Assembly: GCA_025351875.1 (NCBI GenBank)
Contig: JANXVA010000803.1
Location: forward strand, 1 to 40,728
Reading direction: 5' to 3'
DNA: 40,728 nucleotides
Origin: Myxococcales bacterium
Lineage (GTDB): Bacteria; Myxococcota_A; Polyangia; Polyangiales; Polyangiaceae
Below the pieces are notes generated by a model, which was given only the letters and a program-made list of their open reading frames with translations, did no database searches and had not been told where the DNA came from. The first letter of the stretch is position 1. Every line of letters begins with the position of its first letter. Of this stretch, positions 31,834 through 39,821 are shown in pieces. Position numbers and translations under genes: made by a program.

Positions 31834-31872
31834 GAGGCCACTCTAGCAAGCCCTCGGCCGTCGCCCGAGCCC

Positions 31873-32613
31873 TCAGTCGGTGCCGGCGTCGAGGACGGGG
31901 CTCACGGTCGTCACGCACTGAATCCGAATCGAGTCGAATGGCTGCCCGCAGAGCTCATCGGCTGCGGCCGCCGCACCGCACTCGGTACGTGCCTTCTCCT
32001 CGAACGTGGCGCAAACGCCCGCGCGAGCCTTCGTCCGGCACACGGAGAGGGCATCGGCCGAGGAGCAGAGAAGGCAGGCCTCGAAGCCGCAGTCCCAGGC
32101 GGCCTGGAAGGCCCGCCCGCACTTCTGGTTGCCGGTCGTGATCGCGTAGCAAGCGCCGACATTGAACGTCAGAACCTTGTTGGCCCGGACGGGCGCGGGC
32201 GGCCAGGTCTGGCCATCGGCGTCGCCGAAGACGCAGTCGTGGCAGACCGTGTCCCGGTTCTTCACGAAGTTCTCGAAGTCCTCGTTCGACGCGGCCGGAT
32301 TCGTCGCGAGGTAGCTCTTCATCGCCGCGATGTCGTCGTCCTGGCACTGCGCCGCCTTCGGCGTGTTGGGCGGCTTCCACTCGAAGCTCGTGGCGTCGAC
32401 AGGCGCGTCACTCGGGCACCGCGGGGCGATTCCCGTGTCGCCGGAGCCGGCCTCGGTCGCGCCAGCCTCGGGATCAGGGAACACGCGCGTGTCGCGGTCG
32501 CTCGTGCAGGCCTGGCTCGACGCCGAGAGCGCCGCGGCGCTCGCGAAGAACGTGCCGATCCAGAACCCGACCCACTTGCTCTGCCGACCGCGACCCACGC
32601 TCCCGTCCATCAT
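31873..32613 (-). CDS. Cys-rich lipoprotein family, paralogue 1
   Basis: 246 residues. A GGAG sequence precedes two adjacent ATGs; the signal runs through GFWIGTFFASAAALSASSQA-Cys, a weak lipobox. The mature domain begins CPSDAPVDATSFEWKPP and has CHDCVFG, GACYAITTGNQKCG, DCGFEACLLC, GVCATFEEKARTECG and a final QCVTT. This pattern is shared with two other genes at 32.95-33.71 and 34.44-35.18 kb, giving a cysteine framework of at least a dozen conserved positions. I recognise no named family. It lacks the small lipoprotein partner the other two have. Confidence 0.7.
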   Translation of the reverse strand: MMDGSVGRGRQSKWVGFWIGTFFASAAALSASSQACTSDRDTRVFPDPEAGATEAGSGDTGIAPRCPSDAPVDATSFEWKPPNTPKAAQCQDDDIAAMKSYLATNPAASNEDFENFVKNRDTVCHDCVFGDADGQTWPPAPVRANKVLTFNVGACYAITTGNQKCGRAFQAAWDCGFEACLLCSSADALSVCRTKARAGVCATFEEKARTECGAAAAADELCGQPFDSIRIQCVTTVSPVLDAGTD

Positions 32614-32654
32614 TGTCTCCAGCATCGCAGACGAACGAGGCCTCCAGCTACAAA

Positions 32655-32697
32655 GGAGAACAGGGCGCCCCCCCGGAAGGGAACGCCCTGCATCTCC
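32655..32697 (-). terminator. Hairpin terminator after paralogue-2 operon
   Basis: Minus strand: GGAGA, 2 bases, CAGGGCG arm, loop, CGCCCTG arm and TCTCC, followed by TTTGTAG. It lies 32 bases past the small lipoprotein stop and before the next gene. Confidence 0.5.
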
Positions 32698-32728
32698 GCC
32701 TACCTGGTGAGGAGGTCGGGTGACTCCC

Positions 32729-32956
32729 TCAGTCGGACGAGGCGTCCACCGCCTCGGCATCCTGGTTACCGAACTGCGAGAGTCGCTTGTCGGCCGCCCG
32801 GAGGTCGATGGGCTTTCGCCCGCTCGATCCTGCAGGGTTCGACTGCGGAGCGGGGTCGTCGGCGACGCACCCACCGCAGCCCGCGAGTTGCGCGAGAACG
32901 ATCCCCGCGACCGCGAAGGCGGCCAACGAGGGGCGTTTCCCGCGCGTCCCGATCAC
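32729..32956 (-). CDS. Small lipoprotein coupled to paralogue 2
   Basis: 75 residues. The GTG start overlaps the upstream stop (GTGA). Signal IGTRGKRPSLAAFAVAGIVLAQLAG-Cys, then GGCVADDPAPQSNPAGSSGRKPIDLRAADKRLSQFGNQDAEAV. A second small lipoprotein beside paralogue 3 has a matching AGC..CVDD and a similar acidic tail. Function unknown; the coupling suggests it works with the larger protein. Confidence 0.6.
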   Translation of the reverse strand: MIGTRGKRPSLAAFAVAGIVLAQLAGCGGCVADDPAPQSNPAGSSGRKPIDLRAADKRLSQFGNQDAEAVDASSD

Positions 32957-33708
32957 TCGCCGCCTTCCTTGAGGCCGATGCACTGAGCCTTGATCGGGCC
33001 TTCGAAGACGTACTTGTCGCCGCTGCAGGCCGTCTCGGCGTCGCCGATGACGGTGTCGCCGCAGACGGTACCGACGGCGGTGAACGCCGGCTTGCAGGCG
33101 CCCTTGCTGGCGGCCGCGAGGCACTTCTGGAGGGCCGCGGTGTCGCCATTCGGGCAATCCGTGCACGCCTGGAAGCGGCAGTCGAACCAGTTCTGGTAGG
33201 ACTGGCCGCACTTGTCGTTCTTGCTCGCGACCGCGATGCAGCCGCCGACGTTGAGGCCGACGAGCTGGCCGGACGCGTCCTCGAGGAGGGGCTTCCAGGT
33301 CGCGTCGGTCTCCTTGCCGAAGACGCACGTGTTGCAGGCAGCGGGAGTGACGGTCTTCTTCCAGTCGGCGTACTTGGCGCCGCTGTTGGACTCGATGTAC
33401 GTGACGAGGTCCGTGAGGCTCTTCTCGGTGCAGGAGCCGATCATCGAGACGTTCGGGGACTTCCAGGGGAGGGCCGTCGCGTCGATCGCGTCGAGGGTCG
33501 GGCAGGTGCCCGAGGCGGGCGCGCCGGTATCCTCATCGGTCGTCGTGGCGTCCTTCTTGGGGGTGACCTTGCCGCTGTCGACGGGGGCCGTCGCCGCGTC
33601 GCCGTCGGTGGCCTGCACCGTCGTGGACGAGCAACCCGCGACACCGGACGTCGCAATCAGACCCGTGAGGGCCGTAACACTCGCAAGCGCGAACAACTTC
33701 TTGACCAT
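32953..33708 (-). CDS. Cys-rich lipoprotein family, paralogue 2
   Basis: 251 residues. AGGAGG lies about 10 bases before the ATG. Signal VKKLFALASVTALTGLIATSGVAG-Cys, an Asp/Thr-rich linker, then the conserved domain: CPTLDAIDATALPWKSPNVS...GSC, CNTCVFG, GGCIAVASKNDKCG, DCRFQACTDC, GACKPAFTAVGTVCG, ending in QCIG. Closest to paralogue 3 (signal peptides nearly identical). First gene of a two-gene unit with the small lipoprotein. Extracellular, disulfide-rich; no enzyme motif is seen. Confidence 0.75.
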   Translation of the reverse strand: MVKKLFALASVTALTGLIATSGVAGCSSTTVQATDGDAATAPVDSGKVTPKKDATTTDEDTGAPASGTCPTLDAIDATALPWKSPNVSMIGSCTEKSLTDLVTYIESNSGAKYADWKKTVTPAACNTCVFGKETDATWKPLLEDASGQLVGLNVGGCIAVASKNDKCGQSYQNWFDCRFQACTDCPNGDTAALQKCLAAASKGACKPAFTAVGTVCGDTVIGDAETACSGDKYVFEGPIKAQCIGLKEGGE

Positions 33709-33918
33709 GAGCCTCGCCTCCTACTGCTTTCACGGCCGAAACGTTGATTTCGCCGCAAGCTAAAACTGTTTTTCCGAACGTCGATTGGGTCCTGCGGAGG
33801 AAAGAAAGGCCTCCGCTGCCCGTATGAACTTTTGCTTTGGGCGCAAACGCGGCCCGCGCCTTCGCGGGATTCTCCTCTGAGAGCGCACTCGATCGAGTAC
33901 CCCGGCAAAGGCGCGCGC

Positions 33919-33947
33919 AAGCTACCTGTCGAACCCTGACCCGTCAA
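33919..33947 (-). promoter_or_regulatory. Candidate sigma-70-type promoter for paralogue 2
   Basis: TTGACG, 17 bases, TAGCTT on the minus strand. The -35 is strong and the -10 weak. It would give a leader of about 200 bases containing two hairpins. A GTTAGTG direct repeat sits just upstream of the -35, where an activator could bind. Confidence 0.3.
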
Positions 33948-34191
33948 GCGTTAGTGGGTCGGTTAGTGTTGGGTATGACAGCCGATTCCGAGCGATAACT
34001 TCCTAACGGCGCGAACGGTTTGGCGCGCCGCGGATCCCCCGCCGATGTGGGGCCTGCTCGACGCGCGAACGCCTGATTTCTCCTTGGTTGGGCGTTGCCG
34101 AGGAGGCTGAAGCAACCGGCGTGCCCACACCGGCGCACGGGAGGCCACGAACCGATCGGTCCGGCGTACCTGGAAAACTACAAAACGAAGA

Positions 34192-34221
34192 AGCACGGCG
34201 CCCGCTGCCGGGGGCCGTGCT
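34192..34221 (-). terminator. Hairpin terminator after paralogue-3 operon
   Basis: Stem AGCACGGC/GCCGTGCT with inner GC pairs and a 7-base loop, followed on the minus strand by TCTTCGTTTTGTAG. It is a textbook intrinsic terminator 26 bases past the small lipoprotein stop. Confidence 0.7.
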
Positions 34222-34246
34222 CTTTCGTCGATGGCGTTCGTCGCCG

Positions 34247-34492
34247 CTAGGGCGAGCCGTCCGCCCCGGCGTCCTCCCACGCGGGGAGCGCGAGAGGCCG
34301 CTTGTCGGTGATCTTCGCTCCCTGCCGGGGGGCCAGCTGCGTCCCGCTGGGTGCGGGTTCCTCCTTCTTGGCGTCATCGACGCACGAGGAGCAACCCGCA
34401 GCCTGCGCGAGCAGGAGGACCGCGGCGAGAGCGCCGATCAGCCCCCGTCCCCGCCGTCGCCGCCGTCGCCGCCGTCGCCCGTTCCAACGCAT
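34247..34492 (-). CDS. Small lipoprotein coupled to paralogue 3, out-of-frame overlap
   Basis: 81 residues. MRWNG, nine arginines, GRGLIGALAAVLLLAQAAG-Cys, then SSCVDDAKKEEPAPSGTQ...ITDKRPLALPAWEDAGADGSP, matching the small lipoprotein beside paralogue 2. The ATG lies inside the upstream gene, 55 bases before its stop, so the arginine tract is the GDG-repeat DNA read in another frame. The position homologous to the partner's GTG start is CTG here. Either the ATG or that CTG is used; the arginine tract provides a basic signal n-region. Confidence 0.55.
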   Translation of the reverse strand: MRWNGRRRRRRRRRGRGLIGALAAVLLLAQAAGCSSCVDDAKKEEPAPSGTQLAPRQGAKITDKRPLALPAWEDAGADGSP

Positions 34493-35184
34493 AGAGCCCT
34501 CGCGGCCGCCTCGAACGTGTACGTCTTCGCCAGATCATCGCAGGCGGTGAGCGCCGTGTTGTCCGGGCACTCCTTCACCAAGGACGCCGCTGCACCCTTG
34601 CACGCGCCCTTGGCAGCCGCCGTGCGGCACTTCGAGGTCGCGGCGTCGTCCGCGCAGTCCTGGCAGGCAAAGCTCACGCAGTCGTCGTACTGCGAATACG
34701 CCTTGCCGCAGGCTTCCTTGCCGCTCGTGACGGCAACGCAGCCGCCGAAGTTGTTGCGGAGGAAGGTGCCGTCCGCCTTCTCGACGAGCGGGCCCCACTT
34801 GTCGCCGTCCTTCACGAACAGGCAGGCCTTGCACGTCGCGTCCGTGACCGCCTTCTTGATGTCCGCGTACGCGGCCATCTTGTTCGCGTCGACGAAGGCC
34901 ACGAGATCCGTGATCATCTTCTCGCTGCAGGACCCCTGAGAGACTGCGGGCGGCTTCCACGGGGCCACCGTGGCGTCGATGGGATCGGTCGTCGGGCAGG
35001 TGGTGGGACCGGCCTCTTCCTCGGGGCCAGCTTCGATGGGCTTCTTGGCGTCGCCGGCTTCGCTGACGGTGGTACCGCCCTCCTCGGCGACGCTGGGGGT
35101 GGAAGAGCAGCCTGAGGCCGCCACGGAGGCCACGAGGCCCGTAAGTGCGGTGACGCTCGCAAGCGCGAACATTTTCTTGATCAT
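34438..35184 (-). CDS. Cys-rich lipoprotein family, paralogue 3
   Basis: 248 residues. The signal IKKMFALASVTALTGLVASVAASG-Cys is nearly the same as in paralogue 2. Acidic linker (EEGGTTVSEAGDAKK...EEEAG), then CPTTDPIDATVAPWKPPAVSQGSC, CKACLFVKDGDKWGP, GGCVAVTSGKEACG, DCVSFACQDC, GACKGAAASLVKEC and a final LCVG. The protein ends in GDGGDGGDGGDGG, encoded by a GCCGCCGTC-type DNA repeat. It overlaps the small lipoprotein gene by 55 bases. Unknown function; expected at the outer membrane. Confidence 0.75.
   Translation of the reverse strand: MIKKMFALASVTALTGLVASVAASGCSSTPSVAEEGGTTVSEAGDAKKPIEAGPEEEAGPTTCPTTDPIDATVAPWKPPAVSQGSCSEKMITDLVAFVDANKMAAYADIKKAVTDATCKACLFVKDGDKWGPLVEKADGTFLRNNFGGCVAVTSGKEACGKAYSQYDDCVSFACQDCADDAATSKCRTAAAKGACKGAAASLVKECPDNTALTACDDLAKTYTFEAAARALCVGTGDGGDGGDGGDGG
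34441..34479 (-). repeat. GCCGCCGTC-type repeat encoding a GDG/GGD tail
   Basis: About four imperfect 9-base units just before the paralogue-3 stop. Read in one frame it is (GDG)n, in another it is the arginine tract of the small lipoprotein. The same repeat ends an unrelated lipoprotein near 39.83 kb. Confidence 0.7.
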
Positions 35185-35437
35185 GAGACTCGCCTTTTCC
35201 TGTTCGCAGCGCAGGTGCCGCGAGCAAAACCGAGCGTGCGACGGTCCACGTGGACCTGGTCCGCCGACGCGCGGGCATGACAGCCGCTTCAACGCGGCAA
35301 TTAGTTGACGGCTTTCGATGCCCTTTTAGTCTTCACTCGCCCACGAATGCTGAGAGATCTGATGCGAGACCGGCCTCGCGCAAGCGCATTGTAACCGAAA
35401 CACTGCAATCGGCCCGCACTAAGAGCAATGGCCGTGC

Positions 35438-35986
35438 CTAGGCGCCGCGGTTCTCGGGAGTGGCGGGGCTGCCCAGCTCGAGCCGCGGCCTCGAGGCCTT
35501 GGCGACCGAGAGACTGAATCCGACGAGGAGCAGGACGATCTCGCCCTTCGCGAGGAGCTCCGCGAGACGGTGGAGGCGCTCGAGCGCCTGGCCTGCCTCG
35601 CCGACGTGCCGGACCGCGCCGCCGCGATGGAGCTCGGCGATCCCCGGTGAGAGCCAGGCCCCGATGGCGATCGCGAGCATCGCGGCGCCCACGAGGCAGC
35701 CCCCGCGCGCGAGATCGGCGCGGGCCACGCGGCCCCCGCGCAGGGCGAACGCGGCTTCGGCGACGAGCGCGACCGCGGCGCACGCGATCGCCACGCCGTC
35801 GAAGCGCCCGAAGACGAGGGTCATCGCGTCTGCGCTTGTCGGAGCGGGAACGATCCGAAAGACGATCGGCGCGACGATCGCGCCCAGCGCGAGGAGCCCG
35901 CCCGCCCAGATCGCGATCGCCAGAAGCTGCACGATCGCGATCGTCGTGACGACGAGGCGGCTGGCCGATCCACGATTTGATTGCAT
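35438..35986 (-). CDS. DUF4149-type membrane protein
   Basis: 182 residues with four hydrophobic segments (about 13-44, 62-82, 95-115, 145-165). The first holds WAGGLLALGAIVAPIVF, then FGRFD, SPGIAELH..GA and ALERLHRLAE, the motif set of the DUF4149/TMEM205-like family. The ATG comes 1 base after the lipocalin-like gene's stop, so it is the last gene of that minus-strand unit. Function is unknown for the family. Confidence 0.7.
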   Translation of the reverse strand: MQSNRGSASRLVVTTIAIVQLLAIAIWAGGLLALGAIVAPIVFRIVPAPTSADAMTLVFGRFDGVAIACAAVALVAEAAFALRGGRVARADLARGGCLVGAAMLAIAIGAWLSPGIAELHRGGAVRHVGEAGQALERLHRLAELLAKGEIVLLLVGFSLSVAKASRPRLELGSPATPENRGA

Positions 35987-35987
35987 C

Positions 35988-37010
35988 TTACAGGTACATC
36001 CTCACGCCGTGCTCGCGCTCCCAGGTGCCGATCTCGAGCGCGCCCGCGCGGGAAGTCGCGATGAACGGCGGCCTCCCTGGCAGGTGGAGCTCGAGGCGCG
36101 TGCGCGCGAGCTTCGTGTCCAGGCAGTACGTCGGATCCTCGGAGGGGTTCGGGTAGTGGAGGCCCACGAAGTCGTCGGTCTCTGCGGCGACCTCCGCGCG
36201 CACCTCGATCCCCTGCCCCGCCGCCACGACCTCCCAGCGCCTCATGGAGATGGCGCCGCGGTTCTTGCCGAAGAGCTCGCGGGCATTGAGGTCCCACTGG
36301 CGCCCCTTCCAGCGGACGAACACGGCCGTGCCCATCGGCGAGAGCACCGGCCCTACACGAACGCGCGCGCTGACCGCCTCGAAGGCGAGCTCCTCGGCGT
36401 CGTCCCACGAGTTGCAGTGGACCCACGCGTAGAGCCGGGCACGCGAGCGACCCCAGTTGTGACCGATCATCGCCGGCCACTCGGAGACGTCCCAGGTCTC
36501 GGGAGCGCCGCCGTCGCCGCGGTCGACGCGCACCCACCCGGAGACGCGACCGTCCGCGAGTGGCGTGACGAGCTTCGACGACGGAAGCGGCGCCTCGTAG
36601 AGCGCGTGCTTCCGAAGATGGAGGATCGGCGCGCACAGTGCCGGCCCCACTTCGAGGTCCCAGCCGAGCCGGCGCAGGCCAGTCGCGATGTCGCCGCGCG
36701 CGCGGCCGAGAGAGAGCTCGCAGCCGTCGACCTCGACGTCGAGCGTCCCGCGCGCGAAGCGTGCGGAATCGAGCAGGACGGTGGTCTTGGTGGCCACGTG
36801 ACCTCGCTCGCGATCGAAGGCAACGGCCCACGCCTCCGCCATCGGAGGGATTGGTGGCTCGCGATTGCCCTTGCTTGCCGGCCGAGCGAACACGGTGTTC
36901 CGGAGGAGGATCGCACGACGCCCGCCGGGCTCGTTGGCCTTGAGGAACCAGCTCTCGACGTGTCCACCGCCGCGATAGCGGAGGCCGAGGAGGTCCTGGG
37001 CGACGTTCAA
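35988..37010 (-). CDS. Lipocalin-like protein (tocopherol cyclase/CrtC-AttH-type)
   Basis: 340 residues from a TTG that overlaps the stop of the HEAT gene (TTGA), translationally coupled. The start GGGHVESWFLKANEPGGRRAILLRNTVF and the later GHNWGRSRARLYAWVHCNSWDD and AVFVRWKGRQWDLNARELF are the pattern of the double-lipocalin proteins related to tocopherol cyclase and hydroxyneurosporene hydratase (CrtC), which handle hydrophobic isoprenoids or lipids. No signal peptide, so cytoplasmic. Longer upstream frames read through the HEAT gene and are rejected. The true ligand is unknown. Confidence 0.65.
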   Translation of the reverse strand: MNVAQDLLGLRYRGGGHVESWFLKANEPGGRRAILLRNTVFARPASKGNREPPIPPMAEAWAVAFDRERGHVATKTTVLLDSARFARGTLDVEVDGCELSLGRARGDIATGLRRLGWDLEVGPALCAPILHLRKHALYEAPLPSSKLVTPLADGRVSGWVRVDRGDGGAPETWDVSEWPAMIGHNWGRSRARLYAWVHCNSWDDAEELAFEAVSARVRVGPVLSPMGTAVFVRWKGRQWDLNARELFGKNRGAISMRRWEVVAAGQGIEVRAEVAAETDDFVGLHYPNPSEDPTYCLDTKLARTRLELHLPGRPPFIATSRAGALEIGTWEREHGVRMYL

Positions 37011-38047
37011 GGCTCTTCCCTCTCCTCCCGCGCGATGCGAGCGAGCGCCTCGGTCACGAGCTCGGGGTCGACGGCGCCCGCCGGCAAGCTCTCGAGGCGC
37101 GCCTTCGCCTTGACCAGGCGCGCGCGTCCGGCCGAGACGACAGCGCCTCCGAGCACATCGGGACGCGTGGACTCGAGGTCGGCGAGGATCTCGCCGGTCG
37201 CGCGCGAATGGCCCAAGCGAGCGAGCGCTATCTTGGCGTGGAAGGCGCAGGTGTCGCGGAACAGATGCATGATCCCCCACGCGCGCTTCACGAGGTGCAT
37301 CTCCGCTTCGGCGAGCCCGAGCTCGCCGACGAGCTCGACGGCGGCGCGCTCGTCCTCCTTGTCCGGCACTGCGCCCTTGATCTTGTCGCCTCGCACGACG
37401 CGGAGGAGAAGCGCGTTGCCCGCGTCGTCACCCGCCTTGCCGAGGACGATCGCCGCGATGAGACAGAGGTGCGGCGACGACGCATCGAGCAGCGCCTTTG
37501 CACGTGTCACCAGACGCGCGTCGACGGGCTTGTCGGCGTCGAGTCGCTCCTCGGCGATCCGGAGCGCGATGTGCACGACTGCGTCGTCGTCGTCGTTGGT
37601 CGCGGCGAGGAGCGCGCGATGAATTTCCTCCGGATCGTCGGCGACGCGCGCGAACGCGATGATCGCCTGGTAGCGCATTTCCGGACGCGGCTCGGTGAGC
37701 GCTCGACGGAGCCTCGGCAGCGCGCGCGCATCGCCCAGCTCGCCGAGCGCATTGAGCACCATCTGCCGCACGTACGCGTCGTCATCGTCGACCGCACGAA
37801 GAAGCGCAGGGATGGCGTCCTTGGCGGAGAGATCGGCGAGGCCGACCGCAGCCGCGCCGCGGACCTTCGACTGCTCGTCGTCGAGGCGCTTCTGGAGGAG
37901 GGGGATGGCGCGCTCGCGGATCGCCTCGTCAGCCGTCGCGTGACGGAGCAGATCGACGATGGCCGATGCCCGGATCTCCGGCTTCGCGCTGTCGAGATCG
38001 CGGATGCTCGCTTCGAGCGTCCGGGGGAGCGGCGGCGGGGCGAGCAT
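37007..38047 (-). CDS. HEAT-repeat protein
   Basis: 346 residues. From residue 15 on, consecutive helix pairs of about 30-35 residues: SAKPEIRASAIVDLLRH, EQSKVRGAAAVGLADLS, DDAYVRQMVLNALGELGDARALPRLRRAL, RPEMRYQAIIAFARVAD, DDDAVVHIALRIAEERL. These are HEAT/PBS-lyase-type repeats, usually protein scaffolds. The ATG lies 13 bases after the permease stop, with AAGGA just upstream; a TTG further up overlaps the permease and is less likely. Its stop overlaps the TTG of the lipocalin-like gene. Role unknown. Confidence 0.75.
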   Translation of the reverse strand: MLAPPPLPRTLEASIRDLDSAKPEIRASAIVDLLRHATADEAIRERAIPLLQKRLDDEQSKVRGAAAVGLADLSAKDAIPALLRAVDDDDAYVRQMVLNALGELGDARALPRLRRALTEPRPEMRYQAIIAFARVADDPEEIHRALLAATNDDDDAVVHIALRIAEERLDADKPVDARLVTRAKALLDASSPHLCLIAAIVLGKAGDDAGNALLLRVVRGDKIKGAVPDKEDERAAVELVGELGLAEAEMHLVKRAWGIMHLFRDTCAFHAKIALARLGHSRATGEILADLESTRPDVLGGAVVSAGRARLVKAKARLESLPAGAVDPELVTEALARIAREEREEP

Positions 38048-38060
38048 CGGCGTCTTGTCC

Positions 38061-38879
38061 TTAGTGTCCGCGGCGACCGGGGGCAATCGAGGGGTCGAAC
38101 GCTCGGCCCGCGATCATCAACGCGACGCTGGTGAGGAATACTCCGGCGGCGCCGACGAAGAGTACGTGCGGGGCGCGCAGCATGGCCGAGACGCCCTGAT
38201 CCAGAACGGAGCCGAGCGAGATTCCGTCGCGCGTGCCGAAGCCGACGAACGCGAGCGCGGCCTCGCTCACGACGATCGCCGCCGCCGTCGACCCGAGCTG
38301 AACCGCAACCACGCCGAGGAGGTTGGGCAGGAGATGCCGGAGGACGACGCGGGCACGACCGCCGCCGAGCGCACGCGCCGCCTCGATGAATGCGGCGTCG
38401 CGGAGGACGCGGGTCTGTGCGAGCGCGAGGCGCGTGAAGGGGGCCCACGCAGTGAGGAGGAAGACGGCCGCGAGGTGCGAACGAGTCGGCGTGCGGACCG
38501 CGGACAGGACGACGAGCGCGAGCAAGAAGGTCGGAAACGCTTGCACGAGGTCGCACGCGCGCGACACCGCGCGCTCGAGGCCGCCGCGCGCGAGACCGGC
38601 AACGGCACCGAGCGGGCAGCCGACGACGAAGCCGACGAGCGCCACCGACGCCGCGAGCACGACGCCGCGCTGCGTCGCGTGCGCCACCAGCGCAAGCAGG
38701 TCGACCCCCGCCTCGCCACATCCGAGCGGCCATGCCGACGAAGGTGGGGCCCACGAGAGATCGGGGTCGAGGTGCGTCGGCGAGCGCGACCCTGACGCCA
38801 CGGCCGTCGTGACGGCCAGCATCGCGACCAGTGGCGCGACGCGCGCCGCGACGAGAACGACGTGTGAAGGTTGCGCCAC
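38061..38879 (-). CDS. Dpp/Opp-type ABC transporter permease (DppC-like)
   Basis: 272 residues with about five membrane segments. The EAA loop EAARALGGGRARVVLRHLLPNLLG (about 167-190) is the contact point for the ATPase, and the spacing fits DppC/OppC-type permeases. GTG start immediately next to the stop of the DppB-like gene (no gap), hence one operon. No ATPase or solute-binding protein gene is visible in the window. It probably imports peptides or a similar solute (family knowledge). Confidence 0.8.
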   Translation of the reverse strand: MAQPSHVVLVAARVAPLVAMLAVTTAVASGSRSPTHLDPDLSWAPPSSAWPLGCGEAGVDLLALVAHATQRGVVLAASVALVGFVVGCPLGAVAGLARGGLERAVSRACDLVQAFPTFLLALVVLSAVRTPTRSHLAAVFLLTAWAPFTRLALAQTRVLRDAAFIEAARALGGGRARVVLRHLLPNLLGVVAVQLGSTAAAIVVSEAALAFVGFGTRDGISLGSVLDQGVSAMLRAPHVLFVGAAGVFLTSVALMIAGRAFDPSIAPGRRGH

Positions 38880-39812
38880 CTAGGACCTCACGCGCGGGTC
38901 GACCGCCGCATGAGCTGCTGCCGCGAGCTGCTGTGCGCCGACGAAGAGCGCCCCCGAGAAGACCACCGCGGCCTCGAGCACGGGGAGATCGCGCGAGGCA
39001 TAAGCCTCGAGGATCAACGTGCCGAGCCCGCGGCGCTCGAACAGCCGCTCGAGGACGACCGCGCCTCCGAGCAGCGCGCCGAGCTGCGTACCGAGCACCG
39101 TGACGATCGGGCCGATCGCCGCGGGGAGCGCGTGCATCCAGAGGACGCGCGCGTAGCTCGCTCCCTTTGCCCGTGCAACGCCGAGAAATTGGGCGCGTCC
39201 GAGGTCATCGAGCGCAGCACGCGAGACGCGCGCGACGTGCGCCGCCAGCGGAAGGGAGAGGAGGCCGCTCGCGAAGAGGAGGCCCGCAGCGCCGGCCTCG
39301 GGGTCCCCCGGCAGAGGCACCACGCGAAGGCGCGCCGCGAGCGCGAACGTGAGCACCGGCGCGAACGCGAGGAGCGGCGTCGCGGCGAGAGCGGTCGCGG
39401 CACGATCGATCCAGCCGCGGCGCGAGCCGAGCCATGGTCCGGCACCGAGCACGGACGCGCCGACGCCGAGGATGGCCCCGAGCACGACGGCGACCGCCGC
39501 CAGTGAGGCCGTCGGGCCGATGGCGTCGAGGACGCGCGCCACGGCGGAGACGCCCGGACGGCGCACGGACTCGCCCAGGTCGAGCGTCGCCAGGCCGCCA
39601 ACAAAGCGTGCATATTGCATCCACATCGGCTCGTCGAGGTGGAGCTTCGCGTTGATCACCGCGCGTTCGGCCTCGCTCGCCTGATCGCCGAGGACGAGCG
39701 CGGCGGGATCGCCCGGGAGGATGCGCAGCGCGAGGAACACGAGCGTCGCGAGCGCGAGGACGACGAGCGCGGCCTCCCCTATTCGTCCAGCGACGCGCGC
39801 GAAGCGGCGCAT
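38880..39812 (-). CDS. Dpp/Opp-type ABC transporter permease (DppB-like)
   Basis: 310 residues. Opens with a membrane segment followed by the family signature FLALRILPGDPAALVLG and LHLDEPMWMQYARFVGGLATLDLG, typical of DppB/OppB; the EAA-like loop is GVARAKGASYARVLWMHALPAAIGPI. Six predicted segments. First of the operon DppB-DppC-HEAT-lipocalin-DUF4149. Its ATPase and binding-protein partners must be encoded elsewhere. Confidence 0.8.
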   Translation of the reverse strand: MRRFARVAGRIGEAALVVLALATLVFLALRILPGDPAALVLGDQASEAERAVINAKLHLDEPMWMQYARFVGGLATLDLGESVRRPGVSAVARVLDAIGPTASLAAVAVVLGAILGVGASVLGAGPWLGSRRGWIDRAATALAATPLLAFAPVLTFALAARLRVVPLPGDPEAGAAGLLFASGLLSLPLAAHVARVSRAALDDLGRAQFLGVARAKGASYARVLWMHALPAAIGPIVTVLGTQLGALLGGAVVLERLFERRGLGTLILEAYASRDLPVLEAAVVFSGALFVGAQQLAAAAHAAVDPRVRS

Positions 39813-39821
39813 CCCCCGGTC

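Larger units (their letters stand above)
33709..34246. other. Gene-free 538-base region (leader, promoter, palindrome)
   Basis: No convincing gene; short frames here lack a signal, Shine-Dalgarno or recognisable content. Contains a hairpin GCGGAGG/CCTCCGC (33794-33816), a CCCGCG-CCTT-CGCGGG hairpin (33853-33868), the perfect palindrome ACTCGATCGAGT (33887-33898), a candidate promoter, a GTTAGTG direct repeat with 12-base period (33950-33968), and a terminator near 34.2 kb, all consistent with a regulated minus-strand transcript. Confidence 0.5.

Noticed and set aside
33944-34138. Short frame between the lipoprotein operons
   Set aside because: No Shine-Dalgarno, no signal peptide, no familiar motif; region looks regulatory.
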